Origin: Salinibacterium sp.
GTDB lineage: Bacteria > Actinomycetota > Actinomycetes > Actinomycetales > Microbacteriaceae
NCBI GenBank assembly: GCA_025351795.1
Contig: JANXVG010000067.1
Location: forward strand, 1-51,412
Direction of reading: 5' to 3'
Length of the DNA stretch: 51,412 nt
The position numbers and the translations under genes were made by a program. The notes under the pieces are model-generated. The model did not search any database. It was not told where the DNA came from and saw nothing but the letters and a program-made list of their open reading frames with translations. This document shows, piece by piece, positions 1 through 8,227 of the stretch. Position 1 is the first letter of the stretch; each line of letters opens with the position of its first letter.

Positions 1-1
1 A

Positions 2-97
2 TTCGAAGCCCAGATCGGCGTTCGCGCGCAGGGCGGCAACGCTCCCGATATCGCGATCTTCCCCCAGCCCGGTCTTCTCGCTGATCTCACGTCGCGA
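2..97 (+). pseudogene. C-terminally truncated sugar ABC transporter solute-binding protein fragment
   Basis: Read from base 2, the frame gives FEAQIGVRAQGGNAPDIAIF followed by PQPGLLADLTSR. This matches the early domain of extracellular solute-binding proteins of the alpha-glucoside/maltose ABC class, where a GGNAPD-type turn followed by IAxFPQPG is characteristic. The similarity stops near base 97, where another frame starts to read a LacI-type helix-turn-helix. The frame stays open to a stop ending at 454, but beyond 97 it is only the shadow of the regulator gene. The rest of the binding protein and any permease genes are absent. I infer the left edge of a deletion. The start of the gene lies outside the window. 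Confidence 0.6.
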
Positions 98-1092
98 CAA
101 TCGCCGGCGTTTCCAAGGCAACCGCATCCAGAGCGCTCTCCGGCAACGGGTACGTGTCAGTCGAGACCCGTGATCGCGTCGTTGCAGCGGCTGCCACGAT
201 CGGGTACGTCGTCTCCTCGACTGCGCAAAGCCTCGCAACGGGCCAGACCCGCGCTGTGGGCGTCGTCATCCCGTACATTAGCCGCTGGTATTTCGCGGAG
301 GTGCTGGAGGGTATCGAGTCTGCGCTGCGTTCGGCGGGCTACGATCTCACCCTCTATCGACTCAGCCCCGATGCCGCACTACGCCGCCGCGTGTTCGAAT
401 ACTTTCTCGTGCGCAAGGCGGTCGATGCCGTCATCGCGGTCGGAATCGAGCTAACCACGCGTGAAATAGCGATCCTGAGCACGGTCGGTAAGCCGATCGC
501 GGGGGTTGGCGGGGCGATCTCCGGCATCCCGACCCTCAGTATCGACGACGTCGAGGCCGCGCGGCTCGCAACCGAGCACCTGATCAGCCTGGGCCATTCG
601 CGCATCATGCATCTCGGGGGTGACCAGGAGCACGAGATGGACTTTCACGTACACTCCCAACGCCTAGCTGGTTTTCTGAAGGCGCTCAATGCCGCCGGCA
701 TCGACGAAGCCGATACATTTCGAACGACCGCCCTGAGCATCCAAGGCGGTTATGCGGTCGCGCGTGCGGTGCTCGCCGACCCTAGGTCACGACCAACAGC
801 AATCGTCGCGGGATGTGACGAAGTGGCAATCGGCACCATAATCGCCGCCCGGCAACTCGGCATCCAGGTTCCCTCGCAACTGTCCATCGTCGGCATCGAT
901 GGCCACGATCTGGCCGAGATGTTCGGACTCACGACCCTCGCTCAGCACCCGAAGGCGCAAGGTGTGCTCGCTGTGGAACTTCTCCTGTCTGAGCTCGCCG
1001 AGCCGGGGTCACGCATCGAGGCCGGCTGGCACGCGTACCCAGTAACGCTCGACGTACGCACGAGCACCACAGCACCACCGGCAGAGCACTGA
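85..1092 (+). pseudogene. LacI-family transcriptional regulator lacking its N-terminal end and start codon
   Basis: The frame from base 85 reads HVATIAGVSKATASRALSG, the LacI helix-turn-helix with an intact recognition helix, then a hinge and a periplasmic-binding-protein-like effector domain ending at 1092. About eight N-terminal residues and the start codon are missing, because an in-frame TGA lies at 82-84. The first usable start is GTG at 154, which would give 312 residues without the DNA-binding helix. In this family an intact protein of about 340 residues represses sugar operons. Upstream DNA is a piece of a sugar-binding protein in another frame. I infer a broken regulator left by deletion; an inducer-binding protein without DNA binding is possible but less likely. 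Confidence 0.8.
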
Positions 1093-1194
1093 GCCGCCCG
1101 TGATCGACGGGTCATCGGCATGCCGTGGGGTCGCCCAACCGGGACTCGACCTGATGCCCCGTCTCGGACACGGGCAGCACATCGGTGCAGCAGT

Positions 1195-1227
1195 GAGGGC
1201 AAGCCCCCGTCACAGGAGCTTGCCCTC
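1195..1227. terminator. Perfect 10-bp inverted repeat between rplL and the LacI remnant
   Basis: GAGGGCAAGC at 1195-1204 pairs exactly with GCTTGCCCTC at 1218-1227 around a 13-nt loop. It lies between two convergent genes: rplL ends at 1311 on the minus strand and the LacI frame ends at 1092 on the plus strand. There is no U-run on either side. It probably ends transcription from both directions, in the weak U-less style common in actinobacteria. Confidence 0.55.
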
Positions 1228-1310
1228 GCAACACCGATTTCTAATTCTTCGGAGAAATCACGTTCGGTCGTGACCTACGCCACACGTGAGAAACCCGGTA
1301 CGGGCCGAGA

Positions 1311-1697
1311 TTACTTGAGGGTGACGGTGGCGCCAGCTTCTTCAAGCTGGGCCTTCGCCTTTTCTGCGGTCTCTTTGTTCGCACCTTCGAGCACAACGCC
1401 TGGCGCGCCGTCAACCAGTGCCTTCGCCTCGCCAAGGCCGAGGCTGGTGAGGGTGCGCACCTCCTTGATGACCTGAATCTTCTTCTCGCCAGCGGCCTCG
1501 AGAATCACGTCAAACGTGTCTTTCTCTTCAACCTCTTCAGCGGGAGCAGCTGCTCCGCCGCCCGCGGCCGCGACGGCAACCGGTGCAGCAGCGGTGACCT
1601 CGAAGACCTCTTCGAATTTCGTGACGAACTCACTGAGTTCAATGAGCGTGAGCTCCTTGAACGCTTCGATGAGCTGGTCGCTTGTCAGCTTTGCCAT
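1311..1697 (-). CDS. rplL: 50S ribosomal protein L7/L12
   Basis: 128 residues starting [18 protein letters not shown], the usual length for the family. The N-terminal dimerisation helices are followed by an Ala/Gly/Val hinge (about residues 38-55) and the C-terminal domain with the conserved KIQVIKEVR and [11 protein letters not shown] stretches that contact elongation factors. L7/L12 dimers form the ribosomal stalk on L10 and recruit translational GTPases. The gene follows rplJ by about 40 bp on the same strand, so the two form the usual rplJL operon. Identification is secure. Confidence 0.98.
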   Translation of the reverse strand: MAKLTSDQLIEAFKELTLIELSEFVTKFEEVFEVTAAAPVAVAAAGGGAAAPAEEVEEKDTFDVILEAAGEKKIQVIKEVRTLTSLGLGEAKALVDGAPGVVLEGANKETAEKAKAQLEEAGATVTLK

Positions 1698-1735
1698 GAT
1701 GTATCTCCTATGTTTCCTGGATGATTTTCCCGCGC

Positions 1736-2251
1736 CTACTGCGCGGAATCCTGCTTCTCGCGCAGCGCTTCGACCGTACGAACGGCCTTCGACAGCGGTG
1801 CGTTGAACAGATATGCAGCGCCGAAGAGCGAGGCCTTGGCTGCGCCGGCAAACTTCGCCAGCAGCACCTCCCTGGACTCGAGGTCGGCGAGCTTGGTAAC
1901 TTCGTCAGCAGTAATCGGGTTTCCGTCGAAGAAACCGTTCTTCACTACGAGCGAAGGGTTGGCCTTGGCAAAGTCACGCAGAGCCTTCGCGACGGTGACA
2001 GTGTCACCGTGAACGAAAGCGATGGCGGTCGGGCCGAACAGGTCGTTGTCAAACGCACTGATTCCTGCCGCGTTGGCCGCAATCTTGGTAAGCGTGTTCT
2101 TCACCACGGCGTATGTTGCGTCTCCACTGAGGGTCTTGCGCAGCGTTTTGAGCTGAGCAACAGTGAGTCCGCGATACTCGGTCAGCACAACGGCATTCGA
2201 GGTACGGAACTTGTCCGTAAGCTCGGCAACCGACGCTTCCTTGTTCGCCAT
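1736..2251 (-). CDS. rplJ: 50S ribosomal protein L10
   Basis: 171 residues starting [15 protein letters not shown]. The frame is open further upstream, but this ATG is chosen because AGGAG sits six bases before it and the family begins with this MANKE-type sequence. L10 anchors L7/L12 dimers to the 23S rRNA stalk base; the C-terminal helix (about 140-171) binds L7/L12. It is first in an rplJ-rplL operon. The 5' region carries an L10-type leader and a terminator-like hairpin, so autoregulation by L10 binding its own mRNA is likely. Confidence 0.98.
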   Translation of the reverse strand: MANKEASVAELTDKFRTSNAVVLTEYRGLTVAQLKTLRKTLSGDATYAVVKNTLTKIAANAAGISAFDNDLFGPTAIAFVHGDTVTVAKALRDFAKANPSLVVKNGFFDGNPITADEVTKLADLESREVLLAKFAGAAKASLFGAAYLFNAPLSKAVRTVEALREKQDSAQ

Positions 2252-2282
2252 GGCACTCCTTGTAGTCGATATTCCGTTAACC

Positions 2283-2310
2283 AAAAAAACTCCGGCGCGG
2301 GCGCACGGAG
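2283..2310 (-). terminator. Attenuator-like hairpin just upstream of rplJ
   Basis: On the minus strand CTCCG (bulged T) GCG pairs with CGC CGGAG around a CCCG loop and is followed directly by seven T residues, the layout of an intrinsic terminator. It lies between the L10 leader and the rplJ ribosome-binding site, about 30 bases before the start codon. A terminator inside the leader of the gene it precedes suggests premature termination as part of rplJL control. This is inference from position and structure. Confidence 0.65.
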
Positions 2311-2340
2311 CTCGAAATCCTTGAGGAAAACTACTTCACA

Positions 2341-2430
2341 CACCTGCGCTGGTCTCCGCCCAGCTCCTGAGAGCTGTCGCGGACCTTCGGTACCGTATGC
2401 TCTCGCACACGACAAAACCAGCGGTCTTTG
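2341..2430 (-). promoter_or_regulatory. Ribosomal protein L10 mRNA leader
   Basis: The minus strand carries the hallmarks of the actinobacterial L10 leader. CGCTGGT near its 5' end (about 2417-2423) pairs with ACCAGCG near its 3' end (about 2346-2353). Between them lie a GTACCGAAGGTC segment and an inner hairpin CAGCTC-TCAG-GAGCTG, with GGCGGAGACC closing the structure. In this family L10 (alone or with L7/L12) binds the leader and represses its own operon. Its position between the predicted promoter and rplJ fits. Confidence 0.8.
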
Positions 2431-2439
2431 GCCTCAATC

Positions 2440-2468
2440 AGAGTACGGGATGCCTTCCGCAAGCGCAA
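2440..2468 (-). promoter_or_regulatory. Predicted rplJL promoter
   Basis: Minus strand: -35 TTGCGC (2463-2468), 17-bp spacer, -10 TACTCT (2440-2445). The expected start falls just upstream of the L10 leader. It begins only about 8 bp beyond the stop codon of the preceding gene. Assigned by eye from spacing and partial match to a housekeeping sigma-70-type consensus. Confidence 0.5.
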
Positions 2469-2475
2469 ACCGGGC

Positions 2476-3489
2476 TTACAACTCGGGCGTGACGGCCGGT
2501 TTCGATGCCCTTGGGCCGCGAGCCGTGGTCTTCGACGCCGGCTTGGGTGCGACCGGCTTGGGTGCGACCGGTGACTGGGCCAGCCGCTTCGGGGCAACGG
2601 GCTTCGAGCGAACAACGTTTTCGTCTCCTTGGCGCGCGCGCGCAGGTGCGACCGCTGTTGGTTTCTGGGCGGTTGTCTGTGCCGTGACGGGCGCCGGGAT
2701 GATGGGTTTCTTGTGTGTTGCCGGTGAGGCCTCTGCGACCGGCTCAGGGGCCACGGCATCGGGTGCTGTGGCATCGAGAGTGGCATCCGCTGCCGCGCGC
2801 CTCCGAGACAGCACCAATAGTGACACGATCACGAGACCAATAGCGGCACCGAGAGTGATACTCCCGACGATAAGTCCCTGATTCGGTTCAGAGTCGACGG
2901 TAGGTGTGTGCGGCGCGGCGACAAGTCTCTCTTGATAGGTCACGACTGGGGTGCTGGTCGCAACCCCCGAAGTGCCAGCAGACAGCGCAACGAGGCTGGT
3001 GCCGGTGAGCGTGAACCACGCCGAAGTGACATCGTCACGGATGACAGCCGCATCGCCCGGGACAACAAGGAGCGCCGTGCCCAGTGCCACCGCCCGCTCG
3101 AAGCTGGCCAACTCGGGTTCGATCGTCGCATCATTGACCGAGATTGTGGCGAACCCGACTACGTGCTTGTTGACCGAGATAGTAGTCACCCACTGATTGA
3201 GCCGCTGCACCGGGTGATCGGTGGCAGTACCAGCGGAAAACCCGTCGGTCCAGCGCCACACCCGGCTGATCGGGCCCGCGGTTGTCGTGGCATCGAAGTT
3301 GATGCCTGTGCCCTTACTGCCGACGCCAAAGACATCGTTAAGTTGAGCCACGAGCCCGTCTTTCGCGGTGGTGTACGCGACTACCTCAGCGGGAATCGAA
3401 CCCTGTGACGCAATCGCCGCTTGCGCACCAGAGAGAAGCGCAACCGTCGCGATCACGGCGGCCGCGGCCGCGGCCGCGAGCCTAGACAT
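2476..3489 (-). CDS. Secreted, membrane-anchored protein of unknown function with a Pro/Ala/Lys-rich tail
   Basis: 337 residues from the ATG at 3489. An N-terminal signal peptide (Ala-rich, ending near AQAAIAS, about residue 28) is followed by an extracytoplasmic region of about 200 residues. A membrane helix at about 228-250 (GLIVGSITLGAAIGLVIVSL) is followed by RRR. The last roughly 85 residues are low-complexity Ala/Pro/Lys with repeated KPVAP units. This gives a type I topology with a basic cytoplasmic tail. I do not recognise a domain. The start overlaps the stop of the SDR gene by 8 bp (ATGTCTAG), so the pair is probably translationally coupled. The tail includes a perfect 15-bp tandem repeat at 2541-2570. 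Confidence 0.75.
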   Translation of the reverse strand: MSRLAAAAAAAVIATVALLSGAQAAIASQGSIPAEVVAYTTAKDGLVAQLNDVFGVGSKGTGINFDATTTAGPISRVWRWTDGFSAGTATDHPVQRLNQWVTTISVNKHVVGFATISVNDATIEPELASFERAVALGTALLVVPGDAAVIRDDVTSAWFTLTGTSLVALSAGTSGVATSTPVVTYQERLVAAPHTPTVDSEPNQGLIVGSITLGAAIGLVIVSLLVLSRRRAAADATLDATAPDAVAPEPVAEASPATHKKPIIPAPVTAQTTAQKPTAVAPARARQGDENVVRSKPVAPKRLAQSPVAPKPVAPKPASKTTARGPRASKPAVTPEL

Positions 3490-4363
3490 GGTTTCGCCAG
3501 CTGTGCGCGGGCGCGTAGCCCAGAATTCGCCGGGCCTTGTCAATTGAGAGGAGGGTGTCGTTGAGACCCAAATCACGAGTGACCGGTACGCCCGGGAAAA
3601 CCTCGGCAACGAGTTCGGCATTCGGCCGGGTCATAACCGTGTCTGGCGAGGCAATGATGAACCGGTCGAAGCCTGGCGAGCGAACCTCAAGGGCACGCAC
3701 CACGGCCTGTGCTCCATCCCGCGCGTCGATGTAGCCCCAGGCGTTCCATTTACGCAGCGATGCATCTGCATCGAAGCTCGGGAATTCAGCGTAATCCTCG
3801 ACCACCATCACGTTCGAGAATCTCAGGGCGGTGATGCTGAGCTCCGGGTTCCAGCGAACGAGCTTTTTCGCAAGCTCTTCCTCTAAGTGCTTAACGACCG
3901 CGTAAACGGATTCTGGGCGAGAGTCGTACTCTTCGTCGAGTGGGAAGTACGGGGGCGGCGAATCGAACGGAATACCGAGTAGGGTCTCACTCGACGCGTA
4001 AACGATCGTATTGATACCGACTCGACGCGCAGCCTGAAACACGTTGAACGTCGCGCTCATGTTGTTGTGGAAGGTAGCTGAATCAGCTACCAGACCACCA
4101 GCCGGAATCGCCGCGAGGTGCACGACAGCGTCAAAACCGTCGATCCGGTCGTTGATACCGCTTAGGGCGTCGACGGTCTGGCCATAATCGGTGAAGTCGA
4201 CGCGAGTAAAACCTGGGCCGCGTTCGCCCGCAGTATCCAGATTCATCACGCGATGCCCCGCGGCACTGAGGCCAACAACCACCGCCTGGCCCAGCTTGCC
4301 GCTCCCACCAGTGACAGCGACCCTCAGTGCTGAGTTACGTGTTCGTGCATCCCGTAGCGCCAT
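3482..4363 (-). CDS. NAD(P)-dependent epimerase/dehydratase, extended SDR family
   Basis: 293 residues. The N-terminal Rossmann motif GGSGKLG is at about 19-25, the family's NAxG-like VVHLAA at 80-85, and the catalytic Tyr154/Lys158 pair (YAVVK) is preceded by SSE at 124-126. Extended SDRs act on nucleotide sugars or related sugars; the C-terminal half that sets the substrate gives no clear clue, so the reaction is unassigned. It is followed by, and overlaps, the membrane-anchored protein at 2476-3489. It is the first gene of this pair and starts 18 bp downstream of the histidine kinase stop on the same strand. Confidence 0.85.
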   Translation of the reverse strand: MALRDARTRNSALRVAVTGGSGKLGQAVVVGLSAAGHRVMNLDTAGERGPGFTRVDFTDYGQTVDALSGINDRIDGFDAVVHLAAIPAGGLVADSATFHNNMSATFNVFQAARRVGINTIVYASSETLLGIPFDSPPPYFPLDEEYDSRPESVYAVVKHLEEELAKKLVRWNPELSITALRFSNVMVVEDYAEFPSFDADASLRKWNAWGYIDARDGAQAVVRALEVRSPGFDRFIIASPDTVMTRPNAELVAEVFPGVPVTRDLGLNDTLLSIDKARRILGYAPAHSWRNHV

Positions 4364-4381
4364 TCGCTCAGTCTGGCAGCT

Positions 4382-5836
4382 TCAGCTGTGCACGAGCGGC
4401 AACAGCACGCGAAAGACCGTGTGGCCGGGGGTACTCGCGACCGCCGTTTCTCCCCCGTGTGCTTCCACGACGGAGCTGACGATCGCGAGCCCGAGGCCGG
4501 TACTCCCCGCCGAACGCGAACGTGAGCCGTCACCGCGCACGAACCGCTCGAATACTGAGTCGATGAGCGCGGGATCGATGCCAGCGCCGTTGTCGGTCAC
4601 CTCGATGAGCGCCCGGTCGCCGGCAGCACGAACGGATGCCGTCACCGTCGTTCCAGCGGCGGTGTGCACGCGTGCGTTGGCGAGCAGGTTCGCCACAACC
4701 TGGTGCAGCCTGGCCGAATCACCAACGGCGAGGACGGGCACGTCGGCGAGGTCCACTGTCCACTCGTGATCGGGGCCAGCGACTCGCGCATCAGCGACCG
4801 CGTTTGACACCAAGTTGGTCAGGTCGACATCCTGTTTCTCGAGCTCCCGGCCTTCATCGAGTCGCGCGAGCAGGAGCAGATCTTCGACGAGACTCGTCAT
4901 GCGCACAGCTTCGGACTCTACGCGGCCCATCGCGTGCACGATGTCGGCCGGCAGCTCATAACCGCCGCGGCGCGTGAGTTCCGCGTAGCCGCGAATGGAG
5001 GCGAGCGGAGTTCGAAGTTCGTGGCTCGCGTCAGCGACGAAGGTGCGCACCTTTTTTTCGCTCGCTTGGCGGGCGGCCAGTGCTGCCGCGATATGGCCGA
5101 GCATGGTGTTGAGGGCGGCTCCCACGCGACCGACCTCGGTATGGGGGTCGGCGTCGATCACGTCGACACGCACCGCGAGCGCGACATTCCCGCGTTCTAA
5201 AGGAAGTTCAGAGACGGTGGTCGCCGTCTTCACGACACGCTCGAGCGGTCGCAGAGCCAGCCGTACCGTGAACGAAGCCGCAAAGGCGGCCGCGATGAGT
5301 CCGATGAGACTCACAATTGCCACCACGAGAGCGAGTTGAAGCACCGTAGCGTTTACCCCGATGAGCGGGAGACCGATGAGTAGGCGATTGCGATTGCTCG
5401 ACTCGACCACGGCGACACGGTATTCACCGAGGTCAGCGCCGAGTTCGACGGTGCGTGGCCTCCCGTCGGGTGGCAGGGCTGCGAGCATAGTCGCCTGCGC
5501 GAGTGTGAGGGGGGTCGGTGAACCCGTTCGATCGAGCACGGCACCGCTGAATAGTTGACCGCCACTGATGATGGCACCGAGCGTGCCCTCCGATTGCCCC
5601 GGTAGTGCAAGAAATCCGGCGGCCGGTGGCGGTCCGCCGTCCCCGCCAGCGCGGCCACCACCGATCGCCTCCTGTGAACGAGTCGTCGATTTCGTGACCT
5701 GGGCGTCGAGGCGGTCAATCAGGTACCCCCGTAGGGTCAGGATGCTCACAGCCCCGATGACGATCGCCACGATCGCCAGCAATGCGACGACCGCGAGCAC
5801 CAACCTGCGACGCAGGGTCCAGCGCGGCCTGATCAT
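4382..5836 (-). CDS. Sensor histidine kinase
   Basis: 484 residues. A first membrane helix (about 13-35) precedes an extracytoplasmic sensor of about 115 residues containing a Gly/Pro-rich stretch. A second helix (about 158-190) leads to a HAMP region, the phosphoacceptor H-box SHELRTPLAS with His272, N-box NLLANARVHT (383-392), DNGAGI (415-420) and the G2 box STGLGLAI (445-452). It resembles actinobacterial TcrY/TrcS-type kinases that pair with OmpR regulators. It overlaps the regulator gene by 4 bp. The signal sensed is unknown; the divergent ABC exporter is a plausible target. Confidence 0.93.
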   Translation of the reverse strand: MIRPRWTLRRRLVLAVVALLAIVAIVIGAVSILTLRGYLIDRLDAQVTKSTTRSQEAIGGGRAGGDGGPPPAAGFLALPGQSEGTLGAIISGGQLFSGAVLDRTGSPTPLTLAQATMLAALPPDGRPRTVELGADLGEYRVAVVESSNRNRLLIGLPLIGVNATVLQLALVVAIVSLIGLIAAAFAASFTVRLALRPLERVVKTATTVSELPLERGNVALAVRVDVIDADPHTEVGRVGAALNTMLGHIAAALAARQASEKKVRTFVADASHELRTPLASIRGYAELTRRGGYELPADIVHAMGRVESEAVRMTSLVEDLLLLARLDEGRELEKQDVDLTNLVSNAVADARVAGPDHEWTVDLADVPVLAVGDSARLHQVVANLLANARVHTAAGTTVTASVRAAGDRALIEVTDNGAGIDPALIDSVFERFVRGDGSRSRSAGSTGLGLAIVSSVVEAHGGETAVASTPGHTVFRVLLPLVHS

Positions 5837-6597
5837 CCGGCCGGCTTCAGCACGTAGCCGAAGCCGCGCACCGTGTGGATCATCGGCTCCCCGAGCGAGT
5901 CGATCTTCTTCCGCAAGTACGAAATGTAGATCTCAACAACGCTCGAACGCCCCCCGAAGTCGTAGCTCCAGACCCGGTCGAGAATCTGAGAGCGGCTGAG
6001 AACGCGACGAGGGTTGCGCATGAGAAACCGCAGAAGCTCGAACTCGGTAGCAGTGAGCTCCACGATCGTGTCGCCGCGCCGCACCTCGTAGCTATCCTCA
6101 TCGAGCGAAAGATCCCCAACCTCGATGTAGGAACTTTGCGCATCAGAGACGGTATGAGTCGATCGACGGATGAGACCGCGCAGGCGCGCAACAAGTTCTT
6201 CGAGGGAAAACGGCTTCGTCACGTAGTCGTCGCCGCCCACCGTGAGGCCGGCAATGCGGTCGTCGAGTGCGTCTTTCGCCGTGAGGAACAGGATGGGCGT
6301 CTGATCGCCGGATGCACGCAGACGCTGAAGCACCGTGAGCCCATCAATGTCCGGCAACATGACGTCGAGCACGATGACGTCTGGCCGGAAGTCTCGCACC
6401 GTCGCGATCGCCTTGTGCCCGTCAGCAGCAATGCGAACATCCCAGCCCTCGTAACGCAAAGCCATCGAGAGCAGGTCGGTAAGCGATTCCTCGTCGTCTA
6501 CCACGACCGCGCGTATGGAGCTACCGTCAGCACGGCTCAGGCGTGGCTGTACCGCGGTTGCGGGAAGGTGATGGGATGCAGCGGCTTTTGTGCTCAT
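5833..6597 (-). CDS. OmpR-family response regulator
   Basis: 254 residues from the ATG at 6597; the frame is open to 6648 but the extra residues are not family-like. The receiver domain has acidic pocket Asp34/Asp35, phosphoacceptor Asp78 in VIVLDVMLPD, Thr106 and Lys128 (VTKPF). The C-terminal winged helix carries the LTATEFELLRFL and VRGFGYVL signatures of OmpR/PhoB DNA-binding domains. It is the first gene of the regulator-kinase pair (4-bp overlap) and is divergent from the ABC exporter across about 130 bp. That shared region probably holds its binding sites, though I could not pick out clear direct repeats. Confidence 0.95.
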   Translation of the reverse strand: MSTKAAASHHLPATAVQPRLSRADGSSIRAVVVDDEESLTDLLSMALRYEGWDVRIAADGHKAIATVRDFRPDVIVLDVMLPDIDGLTVLQRLRASGDQTPILFLTAKDALDDRIAGLTVGGDDYVTKPFSLEELVARLRGLIRRSTHTVSDAQSSYIEVGDLSLDEDSYEVRRGDTIVELTATEFELLRFLMRNPRRVLSRSQILDRVWSYDFGGRSSVVEIYISYLRKKIDSLGEPMIHTVRGFGYVLKPAG

Positions 6598-6729
6598 AAT
6601 TCCCAGTATTCGGGTTTTTCTATGAAATTGCCGTGACAGGAAACACACAGGTTGGGGATAGCGCTCACATAGCCACTGTTTCTAAGGTCGTCGCATCAGC
6701 TTGGGAAGTGCACATCTTTAAGGAGCACA

Positions 6730-8202
6730 ATGTTTGGCACATATCTCGCCCGCGAACTTTTTCATCGTCGCAAACAGACCATCATCGTGGCGATCGGGCT
6801 CGCCATCGCCATCGCTCTGGTCATTGTCGTCAACTCGGTCTCCGCCGGGGTGCGGGATGCGCAAGCGACGGCCTTGCAGTCCGTGTACGGTGTTGGCACA
6901 GCGGTGACAATCACCCAGCCCCCTGCGGTTCCGGTCGCCGGAACCACCCAGCGTGGCCCCGGATTCGACTTCGGAGCGGGCGCGGGTAACACGGCAGACG
7001 GCTCGACAACCATCCGCCAGAGTCGGCTCGTCACTGGCCGTGGGTCGACGGCCTTTGACGCGACTGCCTTGGCGACCGCCCAAGCTGTCAGCGGAGTGGC
7101 GCAGGCCACCGCCACCCTCGCGCTCAACAACGTGAGCTTCTCGGGAACCCTGCCCACCGGTGGCCAACGGCAGGCACCCAACGCCGGCGCCCCCACCACG
7201 GGAGGGTCTGACGGCGCGGGTGGCAGTTCGTTCAGTGTCGACACCTTCTCGGTAGAAGGTGTCGACGTCGCGGGCGCAGCGGTCGGCCCACTCACGGCAA
7301 CGACTCTGATAGACGGTCGCACGCTCGCCGCATCCGACCTCGGTAAGAATGTGGTGGTCATCGATAAGTCATACGCTACGAGTGCGACCCTTGCCGTCGG
7401 CGGCACCCTCGCAATCGCGGGCACCAACTTCACGGTCATCGGAATCGTCGGATCGACGTCATCCGATGCCGCGACCGCGTCCAACACGTATATTCCGCTC
7501 GATGTGGCACAGTCGCTTTCGACCCTGCCGGGTAAGGTCACGAGTATCTACGTAAAAGCGACCTCAGCATCATCCGTTGGAGACCTGAAAACCGCGCTTG
7601 AGAAGGCGTTGCCAAATTCCACAGTCAGCACCCAAGCCGACCTCGCATCGACCGTCTCTGGTTCGCTCTCGACAGCATCAGACCTCGTCTCGAACCTGGG
7701 CACCTGGCTCTCCGTGATCGTGCTCGCAGCGGCATTCCTGCTCGCGATCCTGTTCACAATCTCGGGTGTCGGGCGTCGCACACGTGAATTTGGAACTCTG
7801 AAGGCCATCGGCTGGAGCAACGGACGAATCGTTCGACAGGTCGCGGGTGAATCGCTGGTGCACGGAATCATCGGTGGCATCATCGGCATCGCAGTAGGGC
7901 TGATCGGTGTCGTGATCGTCAACGTGGTTGCGCCCACCCTCACCGCGAGTGCGGCGGCAGCCAAGCGAACCGGCTTAGGCGGAGCGGGCGGTGGCCCCGG
8001 AGATGGATCCGCACCTGGATTCGGACAACGAACAGCTCAAGCGGCCAGTACGACCAACATCACCCTCCACGCCCCGCTGACCCTCTCGATCATCCTGATC
8101 GCGGTTGGCCTCGCGATTCTTGGCGGATTGCTCGCTGGAGCAATTGGGGGGTGGCGCGCAGCGCGCCTGCGTCCCGCCGAAGCGCTTCGCAGCGTTGCCT
8201 GA
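6730..8202 (+). CDS. FtsX/MacB-type ABC transporter permease
   Basis: 490 residues. One N-terminal membrane helix (about 15-35) is followed by a large extracytoplasmic domain rich in Gly/Thr/Ala (about 40-320). Three C-terminal helices follow, with the GRRTREFGTLKAIGWS motif after the first (about 350-370), typical of MacB/LolE/FtsX permeases. A glycine-rich loop lies before the last helix. These permeases do not form a channel but couple ATP hydrolysis to movement of periplasmic substrates or partners. The ATPase gene follows by 25 bp. AAGGAG precedes the start. The divergent two-component system may control the pair. Confidence 0.9.
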   Translation: MFGTYLARELFHRRKQTIIVAIGLAIAIALVIVVNSVSAGVRDAQATALQSVYGVGTAVTITQPPAVPVAGTTQRGPGFDFGAGAGNTADGSTTIRQSRLVTGRGSTAFDATALATAQAVSGVAQATATLALNNVSFSGTLPTGGQRQAPNAGAPTTGGSDGAGGSSFSVDTFSVEGVDVAGAAVGPLTATTLIDGRTLAASDLGKNVVVIDKSYATSATLAVGGTLAIAGTNFTVIGIVGSTSSDAATASNTYIPLDVAQSLSTLPGKVTSIYVKATSASSVGDLKTALEKALPNSTVSTQADLASTVSGSLSTASDLVSNLGTWLSVIVLAAAFLLAILFTISGVGRRTREFGTLKAIGWSNGRIVRQVAGESLVHGIIGGIIGIAVGLIGVVIVNVVAPTLTASAAAAKRTGLGGAGGGPGDGSAPGFGQRTAQAASTTNITLHAPLTLSIILIAVGLAILGGLLAGAIGGWRAARLRPAEALRSVA

Positions 8203-8227
8203 CCCGAACCCCTCCAAGGAGACACAC

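Noticed and set aside
1721-2881. Plus-strand open frame of 386 codons
   Set aside because: Covers rplJ, its leader and the tail of the membrane-anchored gene in antisense; low-complexity and without family features.
5875-6636. Plus-strand open frame of 253 codons
   Set aside because: Antisense to the OmpR regulator over its whole length; no ribosome-binding site or recognisable domain.
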